Origin: Sphingomonadales bacterium
Lineage (GTDB): Bacteria; Pseudomonadota; Alphaproteobacteria; Sphingomonadales; Sphingomonadaceae
NCBI GenBank assembly: GCA_009995225.1
Contig: JAACPW010000005.1
Span: 182,978 to 246,977 of the forward strand
Reading direction: 5' to 3'
Length of the DNA: 64,000 nt
Of this stretch, positions 35,278 to 44,906 are shown one piece after another. The notes beneath the pieces are model-generated. The model had not been told where the DNA came from and did not search any database. It worked only from the letters and a program-made list of their open reading frames with translations. The first letter of the stretch is position 1. The number at the start of each line of letters is the position of its first letter. Position numbers and translations under genes: made by a program.

Positions 35278-36750
35278 TCAGGCGGCCGCCAAGGCCTTAC
35301 GCCACGACGCCAGCCGCGCATCGCGCACGGCGGCATCCATTTGCGGTTCGAATTTGACCAGCCTTCCGCGCATCCCCTGTGCTGCTGCGTCAAGATCGGA
35401 GTACATGCCGACCCCGCACGCCGCGAGCATTGCCGCGCCAAGCGCGGTCGTCTCGACAAAACCGGGTCGTTCGACAGTCACGCCGAGCATGTCGGCCAGA
35501 TCCTGCGCCATCCAGTCGTTTGACGCCATGCCGCCATCGATCCTGAGCGTCTGCCACGGCGCGCCGTCTGCGGTGAAGGCGGCGCACAGATCATGCGTCT
35601 GATGCGCCATCGCCTCCAGCGCGGCGCGCGCCAGTTCGGCCTTGCCGCTCGAAAAACTGAGGCCCGCGATCACGCCGCGCGCGTCGGCCTGCCAATGGGG
35701 GGCGCCAAGGCCCGATAGCGCGGGCACGATCACCACGCCGCCGCTGTCGGGGATGGAACGGGCCAGGGCCTCGGTTTCCTCCGCCACCTGCACGATCCCG
35801 AGCGAATCCCTGAGCCATTGCACAAGGCTCCCCGCCACGAAGACCGAACCTTCGATGGCGTAGATCCGCTGCCCTTCGATCTGGGTCAGCACCGTGCCGA
35901 GCAGGCGGTTGGTCGAGCGCGGGATCCGGCGGCCCTGACAGGTCAGCACGAACGCGCCGGTCCCATAAGTCGCCTTGGTTTGACCCGGCGCGAGACACGC
36001 CTGACCAATGGTTGCCGCCTGCTGATCGCCCGCCAGCCCGGTGATCGGGATCGCTTTGCCGAACAGGGCCGGATCGGTCATGGCCAGCGGCCCGGCCATG
36101 TCCACCACACCCGGCAGAGCGGAAATCGGCACGCCGATGAGATCGCACAGCCCTTCGTCGAACTGGGCATCCTCCAGCCCCATCAGCAACGTCCGGCTGG
36201 CATTACTCGCGTCGGTAATGTGCGCAGCACCGCCGGTCAGCTTGTAAACGAGCCAGCTTTCGACCGTACCGAAAGCCAGCGTGCCCTTGTCCGCCGCCCC
36301 GCGCACTTTCGGCACATTGTCGAGCATCCAGCGCATCTTGGTGCCGGAGAAATAGGGGTCGAGCAGCAGGCCAGTGCGCTCCTGCACCCCCGCCTCATGG
36401 CCCGCTTCCCGCAATTCTGCACAGAATGGTTCGGTGCGACGATCCTGCCAGACGATCGCGTTAGTCAGCGGCTGGCCCGTTGCACGATCCCATGCCACCA
36501 CGGTTTCGCGCTGATTGGTGATGCCGATCGCGGCAATCATCGCCGCGCCGCCCGCTTTAGGCAGCACCTCTTGCGCGCAGGCGAGCGTCTTGTCCCAGAT
36601 CTCTTGCGGATCATGCTCGACCCAGCCGGACTGGGGGTAATGCTGCGTGATCGGCGCCTGCGCGCTCGCCACCAGAATGCCGTCGCTGGCGAACAGCATG
36701 GCGCGGGTGGACGTGGTGCCTTCATCGAGCACCAGAATGTAGTCGGCCAT
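35278..36750 (-). CDS. glpK: Glycerol kinase
   Basis: 490 residues from the ATG at 36750, with GAGGG eight bases upstream. It phosphorylates glycerol to sn-glycerol 3-phosphate using ATP. The N-terminal phosphate-binding loop is ILVLDEGTTSTRAMLF; the FGGY signatures appear as SGWVEHDPQEIW, TNQRETVVAWDRATGQPL and the C-terminal LRIDGGMASNDWMAQDLADM. The extension before this ATG has coding bias unlike a real protein. No glpF, glpD or glpR lies nearby, so glycerol uptake and oxidation must be encoded elsewhere. It is divergent from the MBL hydrolase. Confidence 0.96.
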   Translation of the reverse strand: MADYILVLDEGTTSTRAMLFASDGILVASAQAPITQHYPQSGWVEHDPQEIWDKTLACAQEVLPKAGGAAMIAAIGITNQRETVVAWDRATGQPLTNAIVWQDRRTEPFCAELREAGHEAGVQERTGLLLDPYFSGTKMRWMLDNVPKVRGAADKGTLAFGTVESWLVYKLTGGAAHITDASNASRTLLMGLEDAQFDEGLCDLIGVPISALPGVVDMAGPLAMTDPALFGKAIPITGLAGDQQAATIGQACLAPGQTKATYGTGAFVLTCQGRRIPRSTNRLLGTVLTQIEGQRIYAIEGSVFVAGSLVQWLRDSLGIVQVAEETEALARSIPDSGGVVIVPALSGLGAPHWQADARGVIAGLSFSSGKAELARAALEAMAHQTHDLCAAFTADGAPWQTLRIDGGMASNDWMAQDLADMLGVTVERPGFVETTALGAAMLAACGVGMYSDLDAAAQGMRGRLVKFEPQMDAAVRDARLASWRKALAAA

Positions 36751-36781
36751 CGGTATCCCTCTCTGCGGGGTGACATCTGCC

Positions 36782-37696
36782 ATGGCGCTCGCCATATGCA
36801 AGGGCATGGTCACGATCCCTCCCCAGCCCTGGCCCACCGGCCTGGCCGAAGCCGTCGAACCGCTGGTGCGCCGCGTGCTGGCGCCCAACCCCTCGCCCTA
36901 CACCTTCACCGGCACGCAGACCTATGTCGTCGGGATGGCGGACGGGCCGGACTGCGCGGTGATCGATCCCGGCCCCAAAGACCCGGCTCATATCAGCGCG
37001 ATAATGGACGCCGTGGCGGGGCGGAAGATCGTTGCGATCATGTGCACCCACACCCACCGCGATCACTCGCCCGCCGCCGCGCCTCTGTCCGAACAGACCG
37101 GCGCGCCGATCGTCGGCTGTGCGCCGCTGGTGCTGGCGGTGGATGGTCCGCGCTCGGACGAGGCCTTCGATCCCACCTATGCGCCGGACCGGGTGCTGGC
37201 CGATGGCGAAGCGATGCGTGGCACCGGCTGGACGCTGACGGCTGTGGCGACACCTGGCCACACATCCAACCACCTGTGCTTCGCGCTCGAAGAAAGCGGC
37301 GCGCTGTTCACGGGCGATCACGTGATGGGTTGGTCGACCAGCGTCGTCATCCCGCCCGATGGCGACATGGGCGATTACATGGCGAGCCTCGACAAGCTGA
37401 TGGCGCGCGAGGACGTGCGCTATCACTCGGCCCACGGCGCCGCGATCGAAAAGCCGCGCCAGTTGGTGCGCGGCATGATCGGCCACCGCCGTCAGCGCGA
37501 GGGGCAGATTGTGCGCCTGATGACAGAACGCCCGCGCCCCGTCAGCGGGTTCATCCCAGACATGTACAAGGGCCTCGACCCGCGCCTGATCGGCGCTGCG
37601 GAAATGAGCGTCACCGCGCATCTGATCGATCTGGAAAAGCGCGGGCTGGCAAAGCGGACCGGGCCACAGGGGGACGAGACATGGCAGACGATTTGA
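36782..37696 (+). CDS. MBL-fold metallohydrolase, LACTB2-like
   Basis: 304 residues from the ATG at 36782, with GGGGTGA about nine bases upstream; an ATG at 36806 is an alternative start because glpK begins only 31 bases away. The metal site motif is HTHRDHSP (HxHxDH), with LTAVATPGHTSNHLCF and FTGDHVMGWSTSV giving the next ligands. A C-terminal helical domain (RQREGQIVRLMTERPRPVSG) is typical of LACTB2-like hydrolases, which include RNA-processing enzymes; the substrate here is unknown. Its stop lies inside the start of the DUF4230 gene, so the two are coupled. Confidence 0.88.
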   Translation: MALAICKGMVTIPPQPWPTGLAEAVEPLVRRVLAPNPSPYTFTGTQTYVVGMADGPDCAVIDPGPKDPAHISAIMDAVAGRKIVAIMCTHTHRDHSPAAAPLSEQTGAPIVGCAPLVLAVDGPRSDEAFDPTYAPDRVLADGEAMRGTGWTLTAVATPGHTSNHLCFALEESGALFTGDHVMGWSTSVVIPPDGDMGDYMASLDKLMAREDVRYHSAHGAAIEKPRQLVRGMIGHRRQREGQIVRLMTERPRPVSGFIPDMYKGLDPRLIGAAEMSVTAHLIDLEKRGLAKRTGPQGDETWQTI

Positions 37697-38367
37697 GACG
37701 GCCTCCGGTGCAGCCTTCCGTGGTGCCCACGGTCACCGCCGATGGCGGGTCGCTTTCGGCGCGCAGCGAAAAGTGGCTGATTGTCGTAATCGCGCTGCTT
37801 GCGGCGCTGTCCTTGTGGCTGGGATGGCGGGCGTTCTACTATCAGGAGGAAGGCGACCCGGTCGCCAGCGCCATGCTCGCCTTTGAAAAGCAGAACAGCC
37901 TTGTGGTGTTCGCCAGCCGGTTCGAAGTCGTGGCCGAAAGTGAATACCAACAGACCATCGCCACCGTGCCTGTGCGGCGCGTGCGCCAGGCGATGATCGT
38001 GCCGGCGAGCATCGACTATCGGCTCGATCTGTCAGCGATGCAGCGCGATGATTTCGCTTGGGACGAGGCCAGCCAGACATTGACCGTGACCTTGCCGCAA
38101 TTGCAGACCTCGCGCCCCAATATTGACGAGGCCAAGGCGAGGCTGTTCACCGAAGGGCTGTTCAACACCGGCGGTTCGCAGCAGCTGCTGTCCGAAAAGA
38201 ACTCGCAGGTGGCCGAGCAGAAGGCCGCCGCATTTGCAAAAAACCCCGAAGTTCTCAGCCTGGCCCGCACCGCTGCACGCGAAGCGGTGCGCCAGAACCT
38301 GGCCGTGCCGTTGCAGGTCGTCGGCTATGATGCGGCGCGGATCGTGGTTCGCTTTGCGGAGGAATGA
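37681..38367 (+). CDS. DUF4230 family membrane-anchored protein
   Basis: 228 residues. The start at 37681 is 16 bases upstream of the MBL stop, in another frame, so translation is coupled. A short cytoplasmic N-terminus is followed by one membrane helix (about 31-50, WLIVVIALLAALSLWLGWRA). The remainder is an extracytoplasmic DUF4230 domain with FASRFEVVAESEYQQTIATV and the acidic LTVTLPQLQTSRPNIDE. The function of DUF4230 is unknown. About 60 bases separate it from nadA on the same strand. Confidence 0.83.
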   Translation: MADDLRRPPVQPSVVPTVTADGGSLSARSEKWLIVVIALLAALSLWLGWRAFYYQEEGDPVASAMLAFEKQNSLVVFASRFEVVAESEYQQTIATVPVRRVRQAMIVPASIDYRLDLSAMQRDDFAWDEASQTLTVTLPQLQTSRPNIDEAKARLFTEGLFNTGGSQQLLSEKNSQVAEQKAAAFAKNPEVLSLARTAAREAVRQNLAVPLQVVGYDAARIVVRFAEE

Positions 38368-38431
38368 ATCCGCTCGAAAAACGCGTTGCGCGCCCTATAT
38401 CGGCCCCAACCAAGACAACGGGAATTGACCA

Positions 38432-39433
38432 ATGAGCCTGCTGACCCGCAACCCGACCGGCGCCGATCTGCTGGCTGAGATCAACCGCTTGCGCAAGGAG
38501 CACAACGCGGTGATCCTCGCGCATTATTACCAGACGCCCGACATTCAGGACATTGCCGACTTCGTGGGCGACAGCCTCGAATTGTCGCGCAAGGCCGCGG
38601 CGACCGATGCCGACGTGATCCTGTTTTGCGGCGTGAAGTTCATGGCCGACACCGCCAAGATCCTCAGCCCCCAGAAGACCGTGATCCTGCCCGACATGGA
38701 TGCCGGGTGCAGCCTGGAAGACAGCTGCCCGCCGGACAAGTTCCGCGCCTTTCGCGAAGCGCACCCCGATCATATCGCGCTGACCTACATCAATTGCTCG
38801 ACCGAGGTGAAAGCCCTGTCAGACGTGATCGTGACGTCGTCCAGCGCCGAGACGATCCTTGCCCAGATCCCGCCCGAACAGAAGATCATCTTCGGCCCAG
38901 ACCGTCACCTTGGCGGATACCTGAGCCGCAAGTTCAATCGCGAAATGCTGCTGTGGCCGGGCGTCTGCATCGTCCACGAAGCCTTTTCCGAAACCGAGCT
39001 TCTGAAGCTCAAGGAAAAGCACCCCGGTGCGCCTGTGGCCGCGCACCCCGAATGCCCGCCGACCATCATCGACCACGCCGACTTCGTCGGCTCGACCAGC
39101 GGCATCCTTGCCTTTGCCAAGGATTTCGAAGGTGACACCCTGATCGTCGCGACCGAGCCGCACATCATTCACCAGATGGAAAAGGCGCTGCCGAACAAGA
39201 CCTTCATCGGCGCACCGGGTGCGGACGGGAACTGTTCGTGCAACATCTGCCCCTACATGGCGCTGAACACGATGGAGAAGATGTACACCGCCCTGCGCGA
39301 CCTGACGCCGCAGATCGAAATCGAGGAAGGCATCCGCCTGAAAGCCAAGCGCAGCCTTGACCGAATGCTGGAGATGGCAAGCGGAACCGTCGGCATGGGC
39401 GATCTGGGCAAGGTCCATTTCAGCGGCGACTAA
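38432..39433 (+). CDS. nadA: Quinolinate synthase A
   Basis: 333 residues. It condenses iminoaspartate with dihydroxyacetone phosphate to quinolinate in NAD synthesis, using a [4Fe-4S] cluster. Family features present are AVILAHYYQTPDIQDIADFV, CGVKFMADTAKIL, DAGCSLEDSCP, YINCSTEVKALSD, GPDRHLGGYLS and the C-terminal cluster region GNCSCNICPYMALNTMEKM. nadB and nadC are not adjacent, which is unusual compared with common nadABC clusters but seen in many alphaproteobacteria. A start 60 bases after the DUF4230 stop may use its own promoter. Confidence 0.97.
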   Translation: MSLLTRNPTGADLLAEINRLRKEHNAVILAHYYQTPDIQDIADFVGDSLELSRKAAATDADVILFCGVKFMADTAKILSPQKTVILPDMDAGCSLEDSCPPDKFRAFREAHPDHIALTYINCSTEVKALSDVIVTSSSAETILAQIPPEQKIIFGPDRHLGGYLSRKFNREMLLWPGVCIVHEAFSETELLKLKEKHPGAPVAAHPECPPTIIDHADFVGSTSGILAFAKDFEGDTLIVATEPHIIHQMEKALPNKTFIGAPGADGNCSCNICPYMALNTMEKMYTALRDLTPQIEIEEGIRLKAKRSLDRMLEMASGTVGMGDLGKVHFSGD

Positions 39434-39537
39434 GGGCGCCGCTGCCGAAATCTTGAGCCATCGTCTGGCTGTGTGGTAACGCAGCGCCAGAACGTGCGAA
39501 CCGTGGTGCAGCGCGACATATTCAACGGGGCAATGGA

Positions 39538-40857
39538 ATGACGGCGCGCATCAGGGTTTTGTGGCTGGCCATCAAGGGCAGCTATTGGTTCTACCCGGCT
39601 GTCTTCGCGATCGGCGCCTTCATCCTCTCTAGCGCAACCTTGTCGCTCGACCGCAACAGCAACACCGCCTGGCTGGGCGAACTCGGTATCATCGAGTTGT
39701 CGGGGCCGGACAGTGCCTCCGACATTCTCGGGCTGGTTGCGGGCGCCATGCTCGGGGTCGCTTCCACGGTGTTTTCGATCACGATTGCGGCTGTCGCCTA
39801 TGCCAGCGGCACCTATGGCCCCCGCCTGCTCAACAATTTCATGGAGGATCGCGGCAACAAGCTCAGCCTAGCCGTGTTCATCAGCACTTTTGTCTTCTGC
39901 GTGAACGTGCTGCGGACCATTCGCCACGAAGGTGCCGTGACGACCGGTGTCGGGGGAGACAGCATCGAGCTGTCGTCCTTCGTTCCCAACTTCTCGCTCT
40001 TCGTTTCGTATATCCTCATCGTTGTTGCAGTCGGCACGCTGGTCTATTTCCTGCATCACATTCCCGCCTCGATCCGGATCAACACCGTGCTGGAAAATAT
40101 CGGCAGACGTCTGATCCATGACATCGACGAGATTTACCCCGACAAGAACGGAGCAATCGTCAGCGAAGGTGCGTTCTCGGGCCAACCGATCACGGCGCAT
40201 TTTGCAGGCTATGTCCAGTCGATCAGCTTCGGTCAGCTGGAAGATGTGGCGCGCGAAAGCGGTGGTCGCATCAGTCTCGCCTGCCGAACCGGAGATTTCC
40301 TGCACCCCGGAATGGTGCTGGCACACTGGCGGTCTGACGATGGACCTGAAGGCGGATCGTTCGATCAGAACGAGGCACGCTCTGCCTTCGCGCTGGGCGG
40401 GATGCGAACGTCGGATCAGGATTTGCGCTTCCTGATCGATGAACTGGTCGAGATCGGACTGCGGGCGCTGTCGCCGGGCATCAATGACCCGTTCACCGCC
40501 ATCACGGCCCTGCATTGGCTGGGCGCAGCGACCGCTGAACTGGGGCAACGCAGCCTGAACCACAAGCAGCCCGATGATGCCGATTCCCGCGTGATCCGGC
40601 TACACACATCGTTCAGCCATTATGTCGGGCGCGGATTCGGCTCGATGCGAAGCGGTGTGGCGACAAGCCCGTTGGCTGCGAGCGTTGCGCTGGAAACGAT
40701 CGCGAACACCGCACGAGTGATTGACAACGAAACCCGCCGCAGCCAGCTCATGCAGGAAGCCGACCTGCTGTTCGAACAGGCGCAAAAGGCACTGACCGGC
40801 CCCGATTTCGATCTGGTCGAAGCGCGCTATCGCAGCGTTCAGGCGATGTCCGGCTAG
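39538..40857 (+). CDS. DUF2254 family membrane protein
   Basis: 439 residues. The N-terminal third holds three or four transmembrane helices (opening GSYWFYPAVFAIGAFILSSA, then AGAMLGVASTVFSITIAAVA). The GTYGPRLLNNFMEDRGNKLS motif is diagnostic of DUF2254. The C-terminal soluble part is long and includes DEARSAFALG-like and LIDELVEIGLRALSPGINDP, which is a well-conserved element. Function is unknown. The gene stands alone; its end overlaps the convergent EamA transporter by four bases. Confidence 0.9.
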   Translation: MTARIRVLWLAIKGSYWFYPAVFAIGAFILSSATLSLDRNSNTAWLGELGIIELSGPDSASDILGLVAGAMLGVASTVFSITIAAVAYASGTYGPRLLNNFMEDRGNKLSLAVFISTFVFCVNVLRTIRHEGAVTTGVGGDSIELSSFVPNFSLFVSYILIVVAVGTLVYFLHHIPASIRINTVLENIGRRLIHDIDEIYPDKNGAIVSEGAFSGQPITAHFAGYVQSISFGQLEDVARESGGRISLACRTGDFLHPGMVLAHWRSDDGPEGGSFDQNEARSAFALGGMRTSDQDLRFLIDELVEIGLRALSPGINDPFTAITALHWLGAATAELGQRSLNHKQPDDADSRVIRLHTSFSHYVGRGFGSMRSGVATSPLAASVALETIANTARVIDNETRRSQLMQEADLLFEQAQKALTGPDFDLVEARYRSVQAMSG

Positions 40858-41765
40858 GCCCGCGCCCGGCTGACCGCCAGTGCCGCACCGACCAGCACCA
40901 TCCCGATAATGTCCATCGCGCTCAGCACCTCGCCAAACGCCAGCCACCCGTAAAGCGAGGCAACCGCAGGCTGAGTCAGCAGCGCCAGTCCCACCACCAA
41001 TGGCGGGAAATATTTGAGCGAATAGACCATCAGCCCCTGCCCGATCAGCTGGCTGACGATGAACAGGCCGATCACCGGCGTCCAGTTGGTCGGCCACACC
41101 GGTTCACCGAGCGCCAGCGCGATGCCGAGCAGAACCGGGCAACCAAACACACTCACCCAAGCGAGCAGGCTCCACGAGCCAAACGCCCCGCGCGCGCCCT
41201 GCAAGGTCAGCAGATAGACCGCGTAAAGCAGCCCTGCCGCGAGGCAGAACAAATCGCCGATCAACGTCGCGTTGGAGATTTCAAGACTGCGCCCCATCAG
41301 GATCACCGCGCCCGCCAGCGCAAAGACGATTGCAAGCCACTCCAGCCCCTTGGGCAGCATACGAGCCGCGATGAAGCCCCAGAACAACAGGACGATAGAC
41401 CCGGCATTGCCGAACAGGGTCGCATTGCCCAGCCGGGTCAACCCGATGCCGATGTGCCAGCTGGCCAGATCGAGCGCGAAGGTCACTGCCCCCAGCGCCA
41501 CCAGCCCCAGCGTCTTTGGACCCATGCCTGTCAGCCGCTGGCCGTTCACCCGCGCCAGCAGCAGCACAAACGGCAGCGCCAGAAACAATCGCCAGAAACC
41601 CGCAGCCACCGGGCCGGTGTCGGCCATCCGCACGAACCACGGCCCCAGTGCCAGCGCGATATTGCCGCCCAGCAATGCGGCCAGCAGCAGCCACGCTGCC
41701 GGACGCGCTGAAGGCTCGGGCGGATCGCTCACAAGATTTGCTTGGCCGCCGCCCGCATTTTCCAT
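40854..41765 (-). CDS. EamA/DMT-family transporter
   Basis: 303 residues with ten predicted transmembrane helices in two repeated halves, the EamA drug/metabolite transporter layout. Opening helices read AAWLLLAALLGGNIALALGP and TGPVAAGFWRLFLALPFVLL; the second repeat contains SWSLLAWVSVFGCPVLLGIA. Members export amino acids, metabolites or drugs by proton exchange; the substrate cannot be told. It is divergent from the Old Yellow Enzyme gene with 70 bases between starts. Confidence 0.88.
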   Translation of the reverse strand: MENAGGGQANLVSDPPEPSARPAAWLLLAALLGGNIALALGPWFVRMADTGPVAAGFWRLFLALPFVLLLARVNGQRLTGMGPKTLGLVALGAVTFALDLASWHIGIGLTRLGNATLFGNAGSIVLLFWGFIAARMLPKGLEWLAIVFALAGAVILMGRSLEISNATLIGDLFCLAAGLLYAVYLLTLQGARGAFGSWSLLAWVSVFGCPVLLGIALALGEPVWPTNWTPVIGLFIVSQLIGQGLMVYSLKYFPPLVVGLALLTQPAVASLYGWLAFGEVLSAMDIIGMVLVGAALAVSRARA

Positions 41766-41835
41766 CCTTGCGCCCTAGCGTCGCGCGCCCCAAGTGGATA
41801 GCCAATCGAAACTGGCTTAAAAGGATTACCCACAT

Positions 41836-42948
41836 ATGCATGATGCCCTGTTCCAGCCGCTCAAGATGGGCGCACTCACGGCCAAGAACCGCATCCACAT
41901 GGCCCCCCTCACCCGCGGGCGCGCGGCCGAGCCGATGTTCGTCCCTAACGATCTGATGACAACCTATTACCGCCAGCGCGCCGGCGCCGGCATGATCCTG
42001 ACCGAAGCGACCGGCATCAGCCAGGAAGGCCTAGGCTGGCCAAGCGCACCGGGGATCTGGAGCGACGAGCAGACCGAAGCCTGGAAGCCCATCACCAAGG
42101 CGGTCCATGAAGAAGGCGGGCTGATCGTGATGCAGCTGTGGCACATGGGCCGGATCGTCCACCCGGTGTTCCTCGACGGCCAGCCGCCCGTCTCCGCCAG
42201 CGCCACCACCGCGCCGGGCGAAGCGCACACGCCGCAAGGCAAGCAACCCTATGTCGAAGCGCGCGAAATGACGCTGGAAGACATCCGCCGCACGGTGCAC
42301 GATTATCGCCGCGCCGCCGAAAACGCCAAGAAGGCGGGCTTTGACGGGGTGCAGCTGCACGGCGCCAATGGCTACCTTGTCGACCAGTTCCTGCGCGACA
42401 AGACCAACCTGCGCACCGACGAATATGGCGGTACCCCTGAAAACCGTACCCGCTTCATGCGCGAAGTGCTCGAAGCCCTGATCGACGTGTGGGGCGCGGA
42501 CCGCGTCGGCATCCGCCTGTCACCCAACGGCGATTCGCAAGGCACCGATGACAGCGATCCCGCAGCCACCTTCGGCGCGGCGGCCAAGGTCTGCGAAGAG
42601 CTGGGCCTCGCCTTTGTCGAACTGCGCGAACCCGGCCCGGACGGCACCTTCGGCAGCACCGATGTGCCAAAGCAAAGCCCGCTGATCCGCAAGATCTACA
42701 CCGGCCCGCTGATCCTGAATTCGGATTACACCGCCGAAGAAGCGGTCGCCGATGTCGAATCGGGCAAGTGCGACGCGGTCAGCTTTGGCCGTCCGTACAT
42801 CTCGAACCCCGATCTGGAAAAGCGGATCGCCGCCGGCGCGCACTGGAACCCGAACAAGGACGTGCCGCGCAGCTGGTACTTCCCGATTCCCGAAGGCTAC
42901 ATCGATTACCCGACGCTGGAACAGGAACAAGCCGAAGCGGCTGAATAA
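41836..42948 (+). CDS. Alkene reductase of the Old Yellow Enzyme family
   Basis: 370 residues. An FMN-dependent, NAD(P)H-using TIM-barrel reductase of activated C=C bonds, nitro compounds or electrophiles. Signature elements are MAPLTRGRA near the N-terminus, QLWHMGRIVHP, the active-site region VQLHGANGYLVDQFL (His-Asn pair), RTDEYGG and ILNSDYTAEEAVADVESG. SFGRPYISNPDLEKRI lies near the phosphate site. Close relatives are NemA/XenB-type, often induced by electrophiles, but no regulator gene is adjacent. The 3' end is six bases from the convergent lipoprotein gene. Confidence 0.95.
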   Translation: MHDALFQPLKMGALTAKNRIHMAPLTRGRAAEPMFVPNDLMTTYYRQRAGAGMILTEATGISQEGLGWPSAPGIWSDEQTEAWKPITKAVHEEGGLIVMQLWHMGRIVHPVFLDGQPPVSASATTAPGEAHTPQGKQPYVEAREMTLEDIRRTVHDYRRAAENAKKAGFDGVQLHGANGYLVDQFLRDKTNLRTDEYGGTPENRTRFMREVLEALIDVWGADRVGIRLSPNGDSQGTDDSDPAATFGAAAKVCEELGLAFVELREPGPDGTFGSTDVPKQSPLIRKIYTGPLILNSDYTAEEAVADVESGKCDAVSFGRPYISNPDLEKRIAAGAHWNPNKDVPRSWYFPIPEGYIDYPTLEQEQAEAAE

Positions 42949-42954
42949 AGGGGA

Positions 42955-43260
42955 TTATTCCTCGGTTTCGGGGGCCGGAGCAGCGGGCGCTGTTTCGGCC
43001 CCTTCGCTTGTCACCGGGGTGTCGATCCCCGGCACAGGCGTCACATTGGGCTGTTCAGCGTCAATGTCGCCCACCGGCGCGGCCTGGCGCGGTGCGAGCG
43101 GGGCTTGCGATTCCAATTGATCGAGCGGGATCATTGCGTCGCTGATGGACCCTTCCAGCACTTCGCCCGAGGCAGCGGCGCCCTGTTCTGCGGTGGACGC
43201 CGGGTCGTCGGAGCATCCTGCCGCAAGCAGGCACAGGGCTAGAATAACAGCACGGGTCAT
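42955..43260 (-). CDS. Small lipoprotein, function unknown
   Basis: 101 residues from the ATG at 43260, whose ATGA overlaps the lipB stop. The signal sequence [13 protein letters not shown] contains a lipobox with the lipid-modified Cys. After that the protein is disordered and rich in Ala, Pro, Glu and Gln, with no recognisable domain. Its coupling to lipB suggests co-expression only; no functional link is claimed. I do not recognise the family. Confidence 0.75.
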   Translation of the reverse strand: MTRAVILALCLLAAGCSDDPASTAEQGAAASGEVLEGSISDAMIPLDQLESQAPLAPRQAAPVGDIDAEQPNVTPVPGIDTPVTSEGAETAPAAPAPETEE

Positions 43261-43946
43261 CGGCACGCTCTTTTCGCTGCGGCGTCCAATGCGTCAAGAA
43301 AATCATCGCTGGCAGCGATCAGCGCCTCGTCCCATTCGGCGGATGAAACACTGAGACCCAGCCGCGCCAGACTGGTCACGCCGTATTCGGCAATGCCGCA
43401 AGGCACGATTCCGCCAAAGTGCGTCAGGTCAGGATCGAGGTTCACCGAAAAGCCGTGCATCGTCACCCAGCGGCGCACCCGGACGCCAATCGCACCGATC
43501 TTGGCCTCGCGCCCGTCGATGTCCCTGGTCCAGATGCCCACGCGGCCGTCCGCGCGCCAGCTTTCAACGCCAAAGGTGGCCAGCGTGGCGATAACCCAGC
43601 CCTCGATCGCATGAACGAAGCAGCGAACATCCTTGCCGCGCTTGGCCAGGTCCAGAACGAGATAGCCTACCCTTTGGCCCGGCCCATGATAGGTGTAGCG
43701 CCCGCCACGGCCCGCTTCGACCACTTCGAACCGCGGGTCGACAAGCTCGGCCGGATCGGCGCTGGTGCCTGCGGTGTAGACCGGGGGGTGTTCGAGCAAC
43801 CACACCAGCTCCGACGCTTCGCCCGCATGGACCGCCGCATTGCGCGCTTCCATCGCGGCGAGCGCGGCGGCATACCCCACCGGCGCGTGCTCCCGCCGCC
43901 ATTCGATCGGGTGTCCAAGGCCGGAGGCCTGAGCAGTGCTTGCCAT
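43257..43946 (-). CDS. lipB: Octanoyl-ACP:protein N-octanoyltransferase
   Basis: 229 residues from the ATG at 43946. LipB moves octanoate from acyl carrier protein to lipoyl domains, the first step of lipoate synthesis. [37 protein letters not shown], the catalytic Lys in [20 protein letters not shown] and the catalytic Cys in [20 protein letters not shown] are all present. The upstream in-frame extension is not protein-like and is left out. lipA is not in the window. The lipoprotein gene is coupled behind it, and a membrane protein gene is divergent. Confidence 0.96.
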   Translation of the reverse strand: MASTAQASGLGHPIEWRREHAPVGYAAALAAMEARNAAVHAGEASELVWLLEHPPVYTAGTSADPAELVDPRFEVVEAGRGGRYTYHGPGQRVGYLVLDLAKRGKDVRCFVHAIEGWVIATLATFGVESWRADGRVGIWTRDIDGREAKIGAIGVRVRRWVTMHGFSVNLDPDLTHFGGIVPCGIAEYGVTSLARLGLSVSSAEWDEALIAASDDFLDALDAAAKRACR

Positions 43947-44034
43947 GGCGCAGCGGTGAAGGCATTGAGCGGTGATATCAAGAGGCGATTGTAAAACATG
44001 CGCCTCGGTTACCCAAGGGATCGGACCGGCTAAG

Positions 44035-44886
44035 ATGGCAAAGCACAAATTCGATATGGGGCAGGCCTGGGTCCAGGCGACCGGACTGATCGGGGCGAAC
44101 CGCGATACCATCAGCGCCATTGCCGGCCTGTTTTTCTTTCTTCCCGCGATGGCAAGCGCGCTGTTCGTGCCAGAATTGGCCAATCCGGCGCAGCCCGGCG
44201 CACCCGCTGACGCCGACCCGCAGTTGGTGATGCAGGCGATGCTGGACCAGATGAGCGCGGCCTATGCTGCCAATTGGCCGATCCTGGTCGCTGTTCTGGC
44301 GCTGCAATTCATCGGTTCGATCAGCCTGTTCGCGCTGCTGACAGATCGCGGCAACCCCACGGTGGGTGAGGCGCTGAACACCGGAATAAGAAGCATGCCA
44401 AGCTACATCGCGGCGCAGCTTATCACGGTGATCGGTGCCTCTCTGGCGATCGGCATCCCGCTGGGCGTGATATCGGCGCTGGGCGGAGCGGCGGTCGCAG
44501 TGCTGGCGGCAGTGGCCGCGTTGATCTTCGTTATCTACATCTTCGTAAAGTTCTCCCTGGTGGCGCCGGTGATCGCCATCGAGGGTCAGCGCAATCCGTT
44601 CAAGGCGCTCTCCCGGTCGTGGCAGCTGACGAAGGGCAATTCCGTGCGCATCTTCGTGTTTATCGCGCTGTTGGTGTTTGTCATCGGCATCATCTCTGCG
44701 CTGGTTTCTGGCATCATCGGGCTGGTGCTTGCCGCGCTTGGCAGCACCGTTGCCACGATCGGCGGCGGCATCATGAGTGCGCTCGTCAATGCTCTCCTGA
44801 CGGTCGTGTTTCTGGTGGTGACCGTGTCGATCTACCGGCAGTTGGTCGGTGCTCAGCCCGAACGGACCGCCGAACTCTTCGAATAA
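44035..44886 (+). CDS. Polytopic membrane protein, GPDPase-membrane-domain-like
   Basis: 283 residues from the ATG at 44035. After a soluble N-terminus ([20 protein letters not shown]) it has about six long transmembrane helices, two pairs of which are very rich in Ala, Val, Ile and Gly. The spacing [20 protein letters not shown] between helices is the most conserved-looking part and resembles the glycerophosphoryl diester phosphodiesterase membrane-domain group. No enzyme domain is present. It is divergent from lipB and 20 bases before the MFS gene on the same strand, so a two-gene operon is likely. Confidence 0.6.
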   Translation: MAKHKFDMGQAWVQATGLIGANRDTISAIAGLFFFLPAMASALFVPELANPAQPGAPADADPQLVMQAMLDQMSAAYAANWPILVAVLALQFIGSISLFALLTDRGNPTVGEALNTGIRSMPSYIAAQLITVIGASLAIGIPLGVISALGGAAVAVLAAVAALIFVIYIFVKFSLVAPVIAIEGQRNPFKALSRSWQLTKGNSVRIFVFIALLVFVIGIISALVSGIIGLVLAALGSTVATIGGGIMSALVNALLTVVFLVVTVSIYRQLVGAQPERTAELFE

Positions 44887-44906
44887 GGGGGCAAACGCGC
44901 CCGATC

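Noticed and set aside
35818..37680. N-terminal extension of the DUF4230 gene across the glpK region
   Set aside because: The extension is antisense to glpK and overlaps the MBL gene; the real protein starts at the ATG at 37681 before its membrane helix.
43947..44183. Upstream extension of lipB
   Set aside because: It would overlap the divergent membrane protein gene, and the translated stretch is unlike LipB, whose conserved start begins after the ATG at 43946.
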